This document shows positions 1 through 8,276 of a stretch of DNA of 64,000 nucleotides, piece by piece. Position 1 is the stretch's first letter. Each line of letters begins with the position of its first letter. The notes under the pieces are model-generated. The model had not been told where the DNA came from. It did not search any database and saw only the letters and a list, made by a program, of their open reading frames with translations. The stretch is taken from the NCBI GenBank assembly GCA_001464035.1, contig LNEC01000022.1, positions 1 to 64,000 on the forward strand, given 5' to 3'. Source of the DNA: Bradyrhizobiaceae bacterium Ga0074131 (GTDB taxonomy: Bacteria; Pseudomonadota; Alphaproteobacteria; Rhizobiales; Xanthobacteraceae). A program made the translations under genes and the position numbers.

Positions 1-882
1 GACACCACGCCCAATTGCGGCAACATGCTCGCCGCGGTGGTGCCGTTCGCGCTGGAGACCGGCCTGGTCAGGCCGCACGGCGACACCACCACGCTGCGCG
101 TGCTGACGCTCAATACCGACATGCAATGCGACATCACCGTGCAGACCCCGAACGGCCATGTCGAATATGAGGGCAAAGCGCGGATCGACGGCGCGCCGGG
201 CACCTCGGCGCCGATCAAGATCAATTTTCTCGATACCGCGGGTTCGGTCGCGCCGGGACTGCTGCCGACCGGCCATGTCCGCGACGTGATCGAAGGCATC
301 ACCGTGACCTGCATCGACAACGGCATGCCGCTGGTGATCTTCAAGTCAGCCGACGTCGGCCGCACCGGCTATGAGAGCGTCGATCAGCTCAACGCCGACA
401 CCGAGCTGAAGGCGCGGATCGAGCGGCTCCGCGTCGCCTGCGGCCACGCCATGCAGCTCGGCGACGTCACGGGCAAGAATTACCCGAAGATGACGCTGAT
501 ATCGGCGCCGCGCGCAGGCGGTGCCATCTCGACGCGCAGCTTCATCCCGCATGTCTGCCACGACGCCATCGGCGTGCTGGCGGCGGTGACCGTCGCTACC
601 GCCTGCGTGCTCGACGGTTCGACCACGCAGGGCATCGCTGCGGTGCCCGGTGCGAATGCCAAGACCATTTCGGTCGAGCATCCCACCGGCGAATTCAGTG
701 TCGAGATCGAGGTCGATCCGGCCAATCCGCAGAACGTGACCAGCGCCGCACTGCTGCGCACCGCGCGGCTGTTGATGCGCGGCGAGGCCATGGTGCCGGC
801 ATCGGTCTGGGCCGGACATCGGGCCGGCGATGTCGACGCAGCCAGCGAACCCCGCCGCGCCCGGCAAGGATCGAATCGATGA
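1..882 (+). CDS. galD: 4-oxalomesaconate tautomerase (PrpF/GalD family), 5' end outside window
   Basis: The frame is open from the first base and ends at 880-882, so only the last 293 residues are seen and the true start lies upstream. PrpF-family isomerases move a proton between tautomers with paired cysteines. The motif PNCGN at bases 13-27 carries the conserved Cys-Gly of this family, and a second cysteine region (HVCHDAIGVL) sits mid-protein. Placed directly before ligJ, with which it shares an ATGA overlap, it most likely converts keto and enol forms of 4-oxalomesaconate so the hydratase can act. Substrate assignment rests on context. PrpF proper (methylcitrate pathway) is the alternative, but no prp genes are near. 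Confidence 0.85.
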   Translation, partial: DTTPNCGNMLAAVVPFALETGLVRPHGDTTTLRVLTLNTDMQCDITVQTPNGHVEYEGKARIDGAPGTSAPIKINFLDTAGSVAPGLLPTGHVRDVIEGITVTCIDNGMPLVIFKSADVGRTGYESVDQLNADTELKARIERLRVACGHAMQLGDVTGKNYPKMTLISAPRAGGAISTRSFIPHVCHDAIGVLAAVTVATACVLDGSTTQGIAAVPGANAKTISVEHPTGEFSVEIEVDPANPQNVTSAALLRTARLLMRGEAMVPASVWAGHRAGDVDAASEPRRARQGSNR

Positions 883-1907
883 TCATCGACGTACACGGTC
901 ACTACACCACTGCGCCGAAAGCGCTGGAGGACTGGCGCAACCGGCAGATAGCCGGGATCAAGGATCCGTCGGCCATGCCCAAGGCTGGCGAGCTCAGGAT
1001 CAGCGACGACGAGTTGCGCGAATCCATCGTCAATAACCAGCTCAAGAAGATGCAGGAGCGCGGCAGCGACCTCACCATCTTCAGCCCGCGCGCCAGCTTC
1101 ATGGCGCATCACATCGGCGATTTTCAGGTGTCGTCAAGCTGGGCCGCGATCTGCAACGAGCTGTGCGCGCGCGTCGCGCGGCTGTTTCCGGACAATTTCA
1201 TCGGCGCTGCGATGCTGCCGCAGTCGCCCGGCGTCGATCCGAAGACGTGTATCCCCGAGATGGAGAAATGCGTCAGGGAGTACGGCTTCGTCGGCATCAA
1301 TCTCAACCCCGACCCGTCAGGCGGGCACTGGACCTCGCCGCCGCTGTCGGACCGGCATTGGTATCCGATCTACGAGAAGATGGTGGAACTCGACATCCCC
1401 GCCATGATCCACGTGTCCACCAGCTGCAACGCCTGCTTCCACACCACCGGCGCGCATTACCTCAACGCCGACACCACGGCCTTCATGCAATGCCTGACCT
1501 CTGACCTGTTCGAGCACTTCCCGACGCTGAAATTCCTGATTCCGCATGGCGGCGGCGCGGTGCCCTATCACTGGGGACGCTTCCGGGGTCTGGCGCAGGA
1601 GCTGAAGAAGCCGCTGCTGAAGGACCATCTGTTGAAGAATATCTTCTTCGATACCTGCGTCTATCACCAGCCCGGCATCGACCTTTTGACCAAGGTAATT
1701 CCGGTCGACAATATCCTGTTTGCCAGCGAGATGATCGGCGCGGTGAAGGGAATCGATCCTGAGACCGGGTTTCCCTATGACGACACCAGGCGCTACATCG
1801 AGGCCTCGACCATCCTCAGCGCAGGGGACAAGCACAAGGTCTACGAGGGCAATGCGCGGCGCGTGTTCCCGCGGCTCGACGCGGCCTTGAAGGCGAAAGG
1901 CAGATGA
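879..1907 (+). CDS. ligJ: 4-oxalomesaconate hydratase
   Basis: Amidohydrolase-superfamily enzyme of 342 residues that adds water to 4-oxalomesaconate to give 4-carboxy-4-hydroxy-2-oxoadipate, the penultimate step of protocatechuate 4,5-cleavage. The start MIIDVHGH places the metal ligands at His6 and His8. His178 (MIHVS), His223 (IPHGG) and Glu284 (ASEMIG) fall at the same positions as the metal and catalytic residues I recall for Sphingobium LigJ, whose length is also about 341. The ATG overlaps the galD stop by four bases and ligK begins two bases after its stop, so the genes are translationally linked. Other decarboxylase-type amidohydrolases are unlikely given this match. Confidence 0.93.
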   Translation: MIIDVHGHYTTAPKALEDWRNRQIAGIKDPSAMPKAGELRISDDELRESIVNNQLKKMQERGSDLTIFSPRASFMAHHIGDFQVSSSWAAICNELCARVARLFPDNFIGAAMLPQSPGVDPKTCIPEMEKCVREYGFVGINLNPDPSGGHWTSPPLSDRHWYPIYEKMVELDIPAMIHVSTSCNACFHTTGAHYLNADTTAFMQCLTSDLFEHFPTLKFLIPHGGGAVPYHWGRFRGLAQELKKPLLKDHLLKNIFFDTCVYHQPGIDLLTKVIPVDNILFASEMIGAVKGIDPETGFPYDDTRRYIEASTILSAGDKHKVYEGNARRVFPRLDAALKAKGR

Positions 1908-1908
1908 C

Positions 1909-2604
1909 ATGACTGGCCCGATGAACGAACTCGGCGTCGTCAGGCGCAACATCGTTCGCGCCGACAAGGCCGCGGTCGAGAAGCTGTCGCGCTTCGGCGT
2001 CGCCACCATCCACGAGGCAATGGGGCGCGTCGGCCTGATGCTGCCCTATATGCGGCCGGTCTACGCCGATGCCCACAGCTGCGGAACCGCCGTCACGGTG
2101 CTGCTGCATCCCGGCGACAACTGGATGATGCATGTGGTGGCCGAGCAGATTCAACCGGGCGACGTGGTGGTGGCGGCTTGCAGCGCCGAGAACACCGACG
2201 GCTTCTTCGGTGATCTCTTGGCGACCAGTTATCGCGCCCGCGGCGCCAAGGGGCTGATCATCGACGGCGGCGTGCGAGATGTGAAGGATCTGACCGCCAT
2301 GCAGTTCCCGGTGTTCTCCAGGGCGATCAGCGCCAAGGGCACGGTAAAGGCAACGCTCGGCTCGGTGAACATGCCGGTGGTCTGCGCCGGCGCGGTGGTC
2401 CATCCGGGTGACGTGATCGTCGCCGATCCCGACGGCGTGGTCGTCGTGCCCGCTGGCATCGCGCAGCAGGCGGCGGACGCGGCGGAAGCGCGCGAGGCCA
2501 ATGAAGGCGACAAGCGCGCCAAGCTGGCGGCCGGCGTGCTGGGACTCGATATCTACAACATGCGTGAGCCGCTGGTGAAAGCCGGCCTCAGATATATCGA
2601 TTGA
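1909..2604 (+). CDS. ligK: 4-carboxy-4-hydroxy-2-oxoadipate aldolase (RraA fold)
   Basis: Metal-dependent class II aldolase of 231 residues that splits 4-carboxy-4-hydroxy-2-oxoadipate into pyruvate and oxaloacetate, the last step of the pathway. It has the RraA/HMG-CHA aldolase fold. The motif GGVRD gives Arg123-Asp124, the same positions as the catalytic Arg/Asp pair described for Pseudomonas HMG/CHA aldolase, and FGDLLA around residue 100 matches the family. Start is ATG 1909; an in-frame ATG at 1921 is an alternative that gives 227 residues. It lies immediately after ligJ, which makes its product. The fold alone could be an RraA-type regulator, but context and catalytic residues favour the aldolase. 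Confidence 0.92.
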   Translation: MTGPMNELGVVRRNIVRADKAAVEKLSRFGVATIHEAMGRVGLMLPYMRPVYADAHSCGTAVTVLLHPGDNWMMHVVAEQIQPGDVVVAACSAENTDGFFGDLLATSYRARGAKGLIIDGGVRDVKDLTAMQFPVFSRAISAKGTVKATLGSVNMPVVCAGAVVHPGDVIVADPDGVVVVPAGIAQQAADAAEAREANEGDKRAKLAAGVLGLDIYNMREPLVKAGLRYID

Positions 2605-2609
2605 TCCCG

Positions 2610-3539
2610 ATGCCGGTTGCTTCCAACCAGTGGCATGTCGGCCTCGTCGGCTACGGCGAGGTCGGCCGGATTCTCGCCGAGGATCTGCGCAAGGACGGCG
2701 TCCGTGTCAGCGCCTATGACATCAAGCTTGGCGACAACAGGGCCCAGCCGCTGCGCGATCACGCCGCTGGTATCGGCGTCGCGCTGGCGTCATCGCATGC
2801 CGATCTCGCCGCGCAGGCCGACCTGATCGTGTCCGCCGTCACCGCGAGCCAGGCGGCGCCGGTGGCGCAGGCTTGCTCGCCCCGGCTGAAGCGGGGCGCC
2901 TGGTTTCTCGATTTCAATTCGGCCTCGCCGGGAGCGAAGCAACGCGCCGCGGCGCTGATCGATGGCGCCGGCGGACGCTATGTCGAGGGGGCCGTCATGA
3001 CCTCGGTGCCGCCATACCGCATCAAGGTTCCGCTGCTGCTGGGCGGCCCCGGCGCCCGCGAGCTTTCGCCCTTGCTGGTCGAACTCGGGTTCAACGCCAA
3101 GGTCGCCAGCGACCGGCTCGGCGTCGCCTCGGCGGTCAAGATGTGCCGCAGCATCATGATCAAGGGCATGGAAGCCATGGTGATCGAGAGCTTTACCACG
3201 GCGCGGGCCTATGGCGTCGAAGACGCGGTGCTGGCGTCGCTTAAGGAGACATTTCCCGGCATCGACTGGGAGAAGCAGGGCGCCTACTTCTTTCAGCGCG
3301 TCATCGAACACGGGCGGCGCCGCAGCGAAGAGGTGCGGGAGGTGGCGGAGACCGTGCGCGAGATCGGACTGACGCCGTGGTCGGCGCAGGGCACCGCCGA
3401 ACGCCAGGCCTGGGTCGCCGACCTCGCCGACCAAGGCCTGTTCGGTCCGAAAGGCACGCAGGAATTTGCCCGCAGCCTCGACTGGCGCACCGAGGCTGAC
3501 CGGATCCTCGGCAAGGTGAAGTCCGAAGAAAAAGAATGA
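2610..3539 (+). CDS. NAD(P)-binding dehydrogenase with DUF1932 C-terminal domain
   Basis: Beta-hydroxyacid-dehydrogenase-like protein of about 309 residues. The Rossmann motif GLVGYGEVG is at residues 10-18 and the C-terminal half (VASAVKMCRSIMIKGMEA onward) fits DUF1932. The lysine in SAVKM corresponds to the catalytic lysine of 3-hydroxyisobutyrate dehydrogenases. It sits between ligK and ligI in an unbroken operon, so it should act on a pathway intermediate or side product, but no textbook step of the 4,5-cleavage pathway needs it besides LigC. ATG 2610 is chosen; a TTG at 2601 that overlaps the ligK stop is an alternative. Specific substrate unknown. Confidence 0.85.
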   Translation: MPVASNQWHVGLVGYGEVGRILAEDLRKDGVRVSAYDIKLGDNRAQPLRDHAAGIGVALASSHADLAAQADLIVSAVTASQAAPVAQACSPRLKRGAWFLDFNSASPGAKQRAAALIDGAGGRYVEGAVMTSVPPYRIKVPLLLGGPGARELSPLLVELGFNAKVASDRLGVASAVKMCRSIMIKGMEAMVIESFTTARAYGVEDAVLASLKETFPGIDWEKQGAYFFQRVIEHGRRRSEEVREVAETVREIGLTPWSAQGTAERQAWVADLADQGLFGPKGTQEFARSLDWRTEADRILGKVKSEEKE

Positions 3540-3550
3540 GACGGGCAGCT

Positions 3551-4480
3551 ATGGAATTCGAGAAAACACAATTTCACAAAACGTCTGGCTGGCTGGACTG
3601 GTATGCCGGTCCCTCAAAACCCCGGTTCAAGGTGCCGGCAGGCGCGGTGGACGCGCACTGCCATGTGTTCGGCCCGGGCGCCGAATTTCCATTCGCGCCG
3701 GAGCGCAAATACACCCCCTGCGATGCGTCGAAGCAGCAGCTCTACGCCCTGCGCGACCATCTCGGCTTCGCCCGCAACGTCGTGGTCCAGGCCACCTGTC
3801 ACGGCGCCGACAATCGCGCGATGGTCGATGCGCTCGTGCATGCCGGCGGCAGGGCGCGCGGCGTCGCCACCGTCAAGCGCAGCGTCGGCGACGCCGAGCT
3901 CCATTCCATGCATGACGCCGGAGTGCGCGGCGTGCGCTTCAATTTCGTCAAACGCCTGGTTGATTTCACGCCTAGGGAGGAGTTGATCGAGATCGCCGGC
4001 CGCGTCGCGAAGCTGGGCTGGCATGTCGTGATTTACTTCGAGGCGGTGGACTTGCCCGAATTGTGGGATTTCTTCACCTCGCTGCCGACCACGATCGTGG
4101 TCGACCATATGGGCCGGCCCGACGTCACCAAGCCGGTCGATGGTCCGGAATTCGAACTGTTCGTGAAGTTCATGCGGCAGCACCAAAACGTCTGGTCCAA
4201 GGTCAGCTGCCCGGAGCGGCTGTCGGTGTCGGGTCCGCCGGCGCTGAACGGCGAACAGAACCCCTATCGCGACGTCATTCCGTTCGCGCGCCGCATCGTC
4301 GAAACCTTCCCCGATCGCGTGCTGTGGGGGACCGACTGGCCGCACCCCAATCTGAAGGACCACATGCCGGACGACGGACTGCTGGTCGATTTCATCCCGC
4401 ATATTGCGACCACGTCCGAACTGCAGCACAAGCTGCTGGTCGAAAACCCGATGCGGCTGTACTGGCCCGAACACACCTGA
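3551..4480 (+). CDS. ligI: 2-pyrone-4,6-dicarboxylate lactonase
   Basis: Amidohydrolase-superfamily lactonase that opens 2-pyrone-4,6-dicarboxylate to 4-oxalomesaconate, between LigC and GalD/LigJ in the pathway. With ATG 3551 the protein has 309 residues (SYK-6 LigI has about 293). The HxH motif is at His36 and His38 (DAHCHVF), followed by His186 (VVDHMGRP) and Asp262 (WGTDWPHP), the expected active-site set. An earlier ATG at 3536 overlaps the upstream stop (ATGA) and would add five residues; either could be used. The gene is followed after 13 bases by ligA. Confidence 0.92.
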   Translation: MEFEKTQFHKTSGWLDWYAGPSKPRFKVPAGAVDAHCHVFGPGAEFPFAPERKYTPCDASKQQLYALRDHLGFARNVVVQATCHGADNRAMVDALVHAGGRARGVATVKRSVGDAELHSMHDAGVRGVRFNFVKRLVDFTPREELIEIAGRVAKLGWHVVIYFEAVDLPELWDFFTSLPTTIVVDHMGRPDVTKPVDGPEFELFVKFMRQHQNVWSKVSCPERLSVSGPPALNGEQNPYRDVIPFARRIVETFPDRVLWGTDWPHPNLKDHMPDDGLLVDFIPHIATTSELQHKLLVENPMRLYWPEHT

Positions 4481-4485
4481 GGAGG
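4481..4485 (+). promoter_or_regulatory. Ribosome binding site of ligA
   Basis: GGAGG begins directly after the ligI stop codon and ends eight bases before ATG 4494. It fixes the ligA start and rejects longer readings of this frame that run back into ligI. Confidence 0.8.
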
Positions 4486-4493
4486 CAACGCCC

Positions 4494-4883
4494 ATGTCAC
4501 TCGACAAACCGTACAAGGACGTTCCCGGCACCACCATCTTCGACGCCGAGATGTCGCGCCTGGGCTATCATCTCAATCAGTTCTGCATGTCGCTGATGAA
4601 GGCGGAGAACCGCGCGCGCTTCAAGGCCGACGAGCGCGCCTATCTCGACGAATGGCCGATGAGCGAGGACCAGAAGCTGGCGGTGATGGCGCGCGACCTC
4701 AACCGCTGCATCGAACTGGGCGGCAACATCTACTTCCTCGCCAAGATCGGGGCGACCGACGGCAAGAGCTTTCAGCAGATGGCCGGCAGCATGACCGGCA
4801 TGAGCGAGGATGAGTACCGCAACATGATGGTCAGCGGTGGCCGCAGCATCGAAGGCAACCGCTACACCGGGGAGAAGAAGTGA
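4494..4883 (+). CDS. ligA: Protocatechuate 4,5-dioxygenase, alpha subunit
   Basis: Small helical subunit (129 residues) that caps the active site of the extradiol dioxygenase LigAB. The conserved stretches GYHLNQFCMSLM and WPMSEDQKLAVM match the LigA family (SYK-6 LigA is about 139 residues). A strong GGAGG at 4481-4485 sets the start. Its stop overlaps the start of ligB (TGATG), which is what one expects for two subunits made in equal amounts. The subunit has no catalytic metal of its own. Confidence 0.95.
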   Translation: MSLDKPYKDVPGTTIFDAEMSRLGYHLNQFCMSLMKAENRARFKADERAYLDEWPMSEDQKLAVMARDLNRCIELGGNIYFLAKIGATDGKSFQQMAGSMTGMSEDEYRNMMVSGGRSIEGNRYTGEKK

Positions 4884-5740
4884 TGGCCCGTATCTCAGCC
4901 AGCGTCTACACCTCGCACGTGCCGGCGGTCGGTGCTGCGCTCGACCTTGGCAAGACCGCCGAGCCGTACTGGCAGCCGGTCTTCAAGGGCTACGACTTCT
5001 CCAAGCAGTGGCTGAAGGAGCAGAAGCCGGATGTCATATTCCTGGTCTACAATGACCACGCCAATGCGTTCAGCCTCGATCTGATCCCGACCTTCGCGAT
5101 CGGTACCGCGGCCGAGTTCATGCCGGCCGACGAGGGCTGGGGCCCGCGCCCGGTGCCCAAGGTGATCGGTCATCCGAAACTCGCAGGCCATATCGCGCAG
5201 TCGGTGATCCAGGACGATTTCGATCTGACCATCGTCAACAAGATGGACGTCGATCACGGCCTTACCGTGCCGCTCAGCGTGATGTGCGGCCAGCCGCAGG
5301 CGTGGCCCTGCCCGGTGATCCCGTTCGCCGTCAACGTCGTGCAGTACCCGGCGCCCTCCGGCCGGCGCTGCTACATGCTCGGCAAGGCGATCCGCAAGGC
5401 CATCTTGTCCTATGACGAGCCGCTCAACGTGCAGATCTGGGGCACCGGCGGCATGAGCCACCAGTTGCAGGGGCCGCGCGCCGGGCTGATCAACAAGAAG
5501 TTCGATAACGATTTCCTCGATCGCCTGATCGCCGATCCCGAGGGGCTGTCCAAAATGCCGCACATCGATTACGTCCGCGAGGCCGGCAGCGAGGGCATCG
5601 AACTGGTGATGTGGCTGATCGCGCGCGGCGCCATGAGCGACGTCAATGGCGGCGGCAAGCCGCCCACCGTGCGGCATCGCTTCTACCATGTGCCCGCCAG
5701 CAACACCGCCGTGGGCCATCTGATTCTGGAGAACAACTGA
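4883..5740 (+). CDS. ligB: Protocatechuate 4,5-dioxygenase, beta (catalytic) subunit
   Basis: Class III extradiol dioxygenase subunit (285 residues) that opens the ring of protocatechuate between C4 and C5 to 4-carboxy-2-hydroxymuconate semialdehyde using Fe(II) and O2. From ATG 4883 the iron ligands are His12 (YTSHVP), His59 (NDHAN) and Glu240 (GIEL). His125 and His193 (GMSHQ) are the acid-base residues. They match SYK-6 LigB His12, His61, Glu242, His127 and His195 with a constant shift of two after the first. The ATG overlaps the ligA stop. A GTG at 4880 is possible but less well placed. Confidence 0.96.
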   Translation: MARISASVYTSHVPAVGAALDLGKTAEPYWQPVFKGYDFSKQWLKEQKPDVIFLVYNDHANAFSLDLIPTFAIGTAAEFMPADEGWGPRPVPKVIGHPKLAGHIAQSVIQDDFDLTIVNKMDVDHGLTVPLSVMCGQPQAWPCPVIPFAVNVVQYPAPSGRRCYMLGKAIRKAILSYDEPLNVQIWGTGGMSHQLQGPRAGLINKKFDNDFLDRLIADPEGLSKMPHIDYVREAGSEGIELVMWLIARGAMSDVNGGGKPPTVRHRFYHVPASNTAVGHLILENN

Positions 5741-5741
5741 C

Positions 5742-6701
5742 GTGGCCAAGGCAATCAAGGTGGCGCTCGCCGGTGCCGGCGCGTTCGGCATCAAGCACCT
5801 CGACGGCATCAGGAACATCGACGGCGTCGAGGTAGTGTCTCTCGTCGGCCGCAGGCTGGAGCCGACCAAGGAGGTCGCCGCCAAATACGGCATCGCGCAT
5901 GTCGCCACCGACCTTGCCGACAGCCTCGCGCTTGCGGAAGTCGACGCGGTAATCCTTTGCACGCCGACCCAGATGCACGCGGCGCAATCCATTGCCTGCC
6001 TTAAGGCCGGCAAGCATGTCCAGGTCGAGATCCCGCTGGCCGATTCCCTTCGGGATGCGCAGGCCGTGGTCGACCTGCAGAAGCAGACGAAGCTCGTCGC
6101 GATGTGCGGCCATACCCGCCGCTTCAATCCCAGCCATCAATGGGTACACAGCAAGATCGTCGGAGGCGAATTCAACATCCAGCAGATGGACGTGCAGACC
6201 TTCTTCTTCCGCCGCTCCAACATGAACGCGCTCGGCCAGCCGCGCAGCTGGACCGACCACCTGCTGTGGCACCATGCGGCGCACACGGTCGATCTGTTCG
6301 CCTATCAGGCGGGCTCGCCGATCGTGAAGGCCAACGCGGTCCAGGGGCCGATCCACCCGACGCTCGGAATCGCCATGGACATGTCGATCCAGCTCAAGGC
6401 GGCGAACGGCGCGATCTGCACGCTCAGCCTCTCCTTCAACAATGACGGCCCAATCGGCACCTTCTTCCGCTACATCGGCGACACCGGCACCTACATCGCG
6501 CGCTACGACGATCTCTTCAACGGCAAGGAAGAGAAGATCGACGTGTCAAAGGTCGACGTCTCGATCAACGGCATCGAGCTGCAGGACCGCGAGTTCTTCG
6601 CCGCCATCCGCGAGGGCCGCGAACCGAATTCGAGCGTAGCAGGGGTGCTGCCGTGCTATCGGGTCCTGCACGACCTCGAGCGGCAACTCGACGCCGGTTG
6701 A
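5742..6701 (+). CDS. ligC: 4-carboxy-2-hydroxymuconate semialdehyde dehydrogenase
   Basis: Gfo/Idh/MocA-type NADP oxidoreductase (319 residues) that oxidises the ring-cleavage product, as its cyclic hemiacetal, to 2-pyrone-4,6-dicarboxylate, the substrate of LigI. The dinucleotide motif GAGAFG is at residues 11-16, then a C-terminal alpha/beta domain with the HTRRFNPSHQ and WTDHLLWHHAAHT segments typical of LigC. The start is GTG 5742, one base after the ligB stop, with GGAG about ten bases upstream. It is the last gene of the operon; the next gene begins 125 bases later and looks unrelated. Confidence 0.95.
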   Translation: MAKAIKVALAGAGAFGIKHLDGIRNIDGVEVVSLVGRRLEPTKEVAAKYGIAHVATDLADSLALAEVDAVILCTPTQMHAAQSIACLKAGKHVQVEIPLADSLRDAQAVVDLQKQTKLVAMCGHTRRFNPSHQWVHSKIVGGEFNIQQMDVQTFFFRRSNMNALGQPRSWTDHLLWHHAAHTVDLFAYQAGSPIVKANAVQGPIHPTLGIAMDMSIQLKAANGAICTLSLSFNNDGPIGTFFRYIGDTGTYIARYDDLFNGKEEKIDVSKVDVSINGIELQDREFFAAIREGREPNSSVAGVLPCYRVLHDLERQLDAG

Positions 6702-6826
6702 AACAGAGCCGCCTTGGCTGGCATGGCGAGCGGCTCGTCCGATTCAATTATTATTCCTTCACGTTCGCACGGGCCCGCTTGACCTGAATCAATGCCGCCC
6801 CTTGCGCCCTGGGCGTTATTTGTTGG

Positions 6827-7213
6827 ATGCGTGCGCTTTGCCTCGCCATGCTGCTGCTTTGCAACGGTCGTACGGCGCTCGCCGAGACCGAGTGGCTGCA
6901 GAGTGGTCGCCTTGGGGTGGCCGAGATTCGGGCTCTTTGCGAGCGGGTTAGCGACGTCGAGTTGTTGGCACGCAAGCAAATGATCTCCACCGGCAACGCG
7001 CGTTGGCGGTTGCTATCCCGGCAAGATCTGGTGATCGAAGCCACGGTCATGGGCGTGCCACCGCTCAATCCCGGCAGGTGCTACGTGATTGTGCGCGCTG
7101 GCCAAAGCGAAAGGGAGCGCCGCGCCTTTGAGGTCCGCGACTTCACTGTCAATCCCGAGCGAATATTGGTGTTCATCGTCGGTCGCGATTATGATCCGCC
7201 GCCCAAGCCTTAA
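6827..7213 (+). CDS. Hypothetical exported protein
   Basis: A 128-residue protein with a plausible signal peptide: a basic MRA start, a hydrophobic run LCLAMLLLC, then TALA before the mature part. The rest is a small charged domain (ELLARKQMISTGNARW, RRAFEVRDFTVNPERI) ending DYDPPPKP. I do not recognise a family. No strong ribosome binding site precedes ATG 6827. It lies alone between ligC and the small secreted genes on the other strand. Frame and export signal support a real gene; function is unknown. Confidence 0.55.
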   Translation: MRALCLAMLLLCNGRTALAETEWLQSGRLGVAEIRALCERVSDVELLARKQMISTGNARWRLLSRQDLVIEATVMGVPPLNPGRCYVIVRAGQSERERRAFEVRDFTVNPERILVFIVGRDYDPPPKP

Positions 7214-7343
7214 CCGGGTCCACCTCCGGTGAGCCGATGCGCTCCAACTCTGCGAGATCGAGTTTCTATGTTGTTGCACATCTGGCCTCTGCCGCTCCCC
7301 CGGCAAAAGCACACATGTCAGGTTGCAGCCATCGCTCCATGAA

Positions 7344-7376
7344 AAAGGCCCGACACCGTTCCGGTGCCGAGCCTTT
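7344..7376 (-). terminator. Rho-independent terminator of the small repeat protein gene
   Basis: Inverted repeat AAAGGC...GCCTTT with a mostly paired inner stem (two mismatches) and a five-base loop. Read on the minus strand, it ends in five T (complement of 7342-7346). It lies 22 bases beyond the stop of the minus-strand gene at 7399-7647. Confidence 0.8.
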
Positions 7377-7398
7377 CGCTATAGGAAGCCGTAGAGAA

Positions 7399-7647
7399 TT
7401 ACTTCTTCATCCTCGCAGATCCGGTGGTCTGGTTGCCCGGTGCATATTCAGACGCTCCCGGCCCTGTAGACTTTTTGGCATTCTGCATCTTGTGTCCCGG
7501 TGCATATTCGGATGCACCCGGACCCGTGGACTTCTTCGCGTTGTGCATCTGCTGTCCGGGAGGTGCAGTTGACGTAGCGGGGGTCTGCGCAAAGGCGGAC
7601 GTGGCGAACAGCATAGAGGCAGCAACGACGAGAGATTTCTTGAACAT
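7399..7647 (-). CDS. Small secreted protein with two NAKKSTGPGASEYAPG repeats
   Basis: An 82-residue protein with a clear signal peptide (MFKKSLVVAASMLFATSAFA, cut before QTP). The mature part contains two near-perfect copies of NAKKSTGPGASEYAPG, spaced 18 residues apart, followed by a short basic tail ending RMKK. GAGGAG lies about eight bases before the ATG on the minus strand, and a terminator follows. Similar small periplasmic proteins with PGASxYAPGH repeats are common in Bradyrhizobium as I recall; their role is unknown. The two DNA copies differ at several silent positions, so the duplication is not recent. Confidence 0.75.
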   Translation of the reverse strand: MFKKSLVVAASMLFATSAFAQTPATSTAPPGQQMHNAKKSTGPGASEYAPGHKMQNAKKSTGPGASEYAPGNQTTGSARMKK

Positions 7648-7733
7648 GCGATTCTCCTCAATGGGTCATCATGTCAACGTGTCGCGACCTCGCATGTTCC
7701 AGATATTTCCCGGTTACAATGAGAATAGCCACA

Positions 7734-7747
7734 TGAACAGTTGTTCA
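7734..7747. promoter_or_regulatory. Candidate operator, inverted repeat TGAACA-GT-TGTTCA
   Basis: Six-base arms with a two-base centre, about 90 bases upstream of the start of the minus-strand secreted-protein gene. It is the right size for a dimeric repressor site. No regulator is adjacent, so it is only a candidate. Confidence 0.3.
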
Positions 7748-7822
7748 GAGGCGGGCTACCCGGACACGGTAGGGACAAGCACCGGTTCGCGAAGCCCTTA
7801 CCCTGGATGTGCCCCTCTCGCT

Positions 7823-8092
7823 TTAGCAGCGGCCCTGCTTCCAAAGACCAGGAGGACAGCCCCGTCCACGCCAGCCCACCTTTCGACCTTTGCTCCATCC
7901 GTGTGCCCTGTGGCCTCCGCCGCGCCCCCAGCCATGACCGCCACCGCGACCATGCCCGCCCTTAACCTCGATCACATCGGAGGCGAACGCGGAGTTTAAG
8001 AGTCTCGTATCTGCACTTCCGGGAAGAGCTGACGCTTGTGTCGCAAACGCGATTGGCAAACTGAGCAACAGTCCAAGCAATAGTTTTTTCAT
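7823..8092 (-). CDS. Small secreted Gly/His-rich protein
   Basis: An 89-residue protein with signal peptide MKKLLLGLLLSLPIAFATQASA. The mature part has a Gly/His/Arg-rich centre (GGHGRGGGHGWGRGGGHRAHGW) and ends in a two-cysteine motif, GRGCPPGLWKQGRC. The ATG at 8092 is favoured over an upstream in-frame start at 8122, because AGGAAGG lies about eight bases before it. Similar GH-rich proteins with a CPPGL...C tail occur in Bradyrhizobium. Histidines suggest metal binding, but that is a guess. Confidence 0.7.
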   Translation of the reverse strand: MKKLLLGLLLSLPIAFATQASALPGSADTRLLNSAFASDVIEVKGGHGRGGGHGWGRGGGHRAHGWSKGRKVGWRGRGCPPGLWKQGRC

Positions 8093-8276
8093 TTGGGTTT
8101 CCTTCCTGATGATGGTGCTCATTCAAACGACATCGCCACCCGAGGGTTCCATTGATTGCGGTTCCGAAGTGGCTCCTGCGCGAAGTTTCTGCGATATTGC
8201 GCTACCTCCATCGTGCATCTGTTCGGGAATGCGGCGAAGCCGGTGCAATTCAACGGGGATCTTACCGTCGTCGCCG

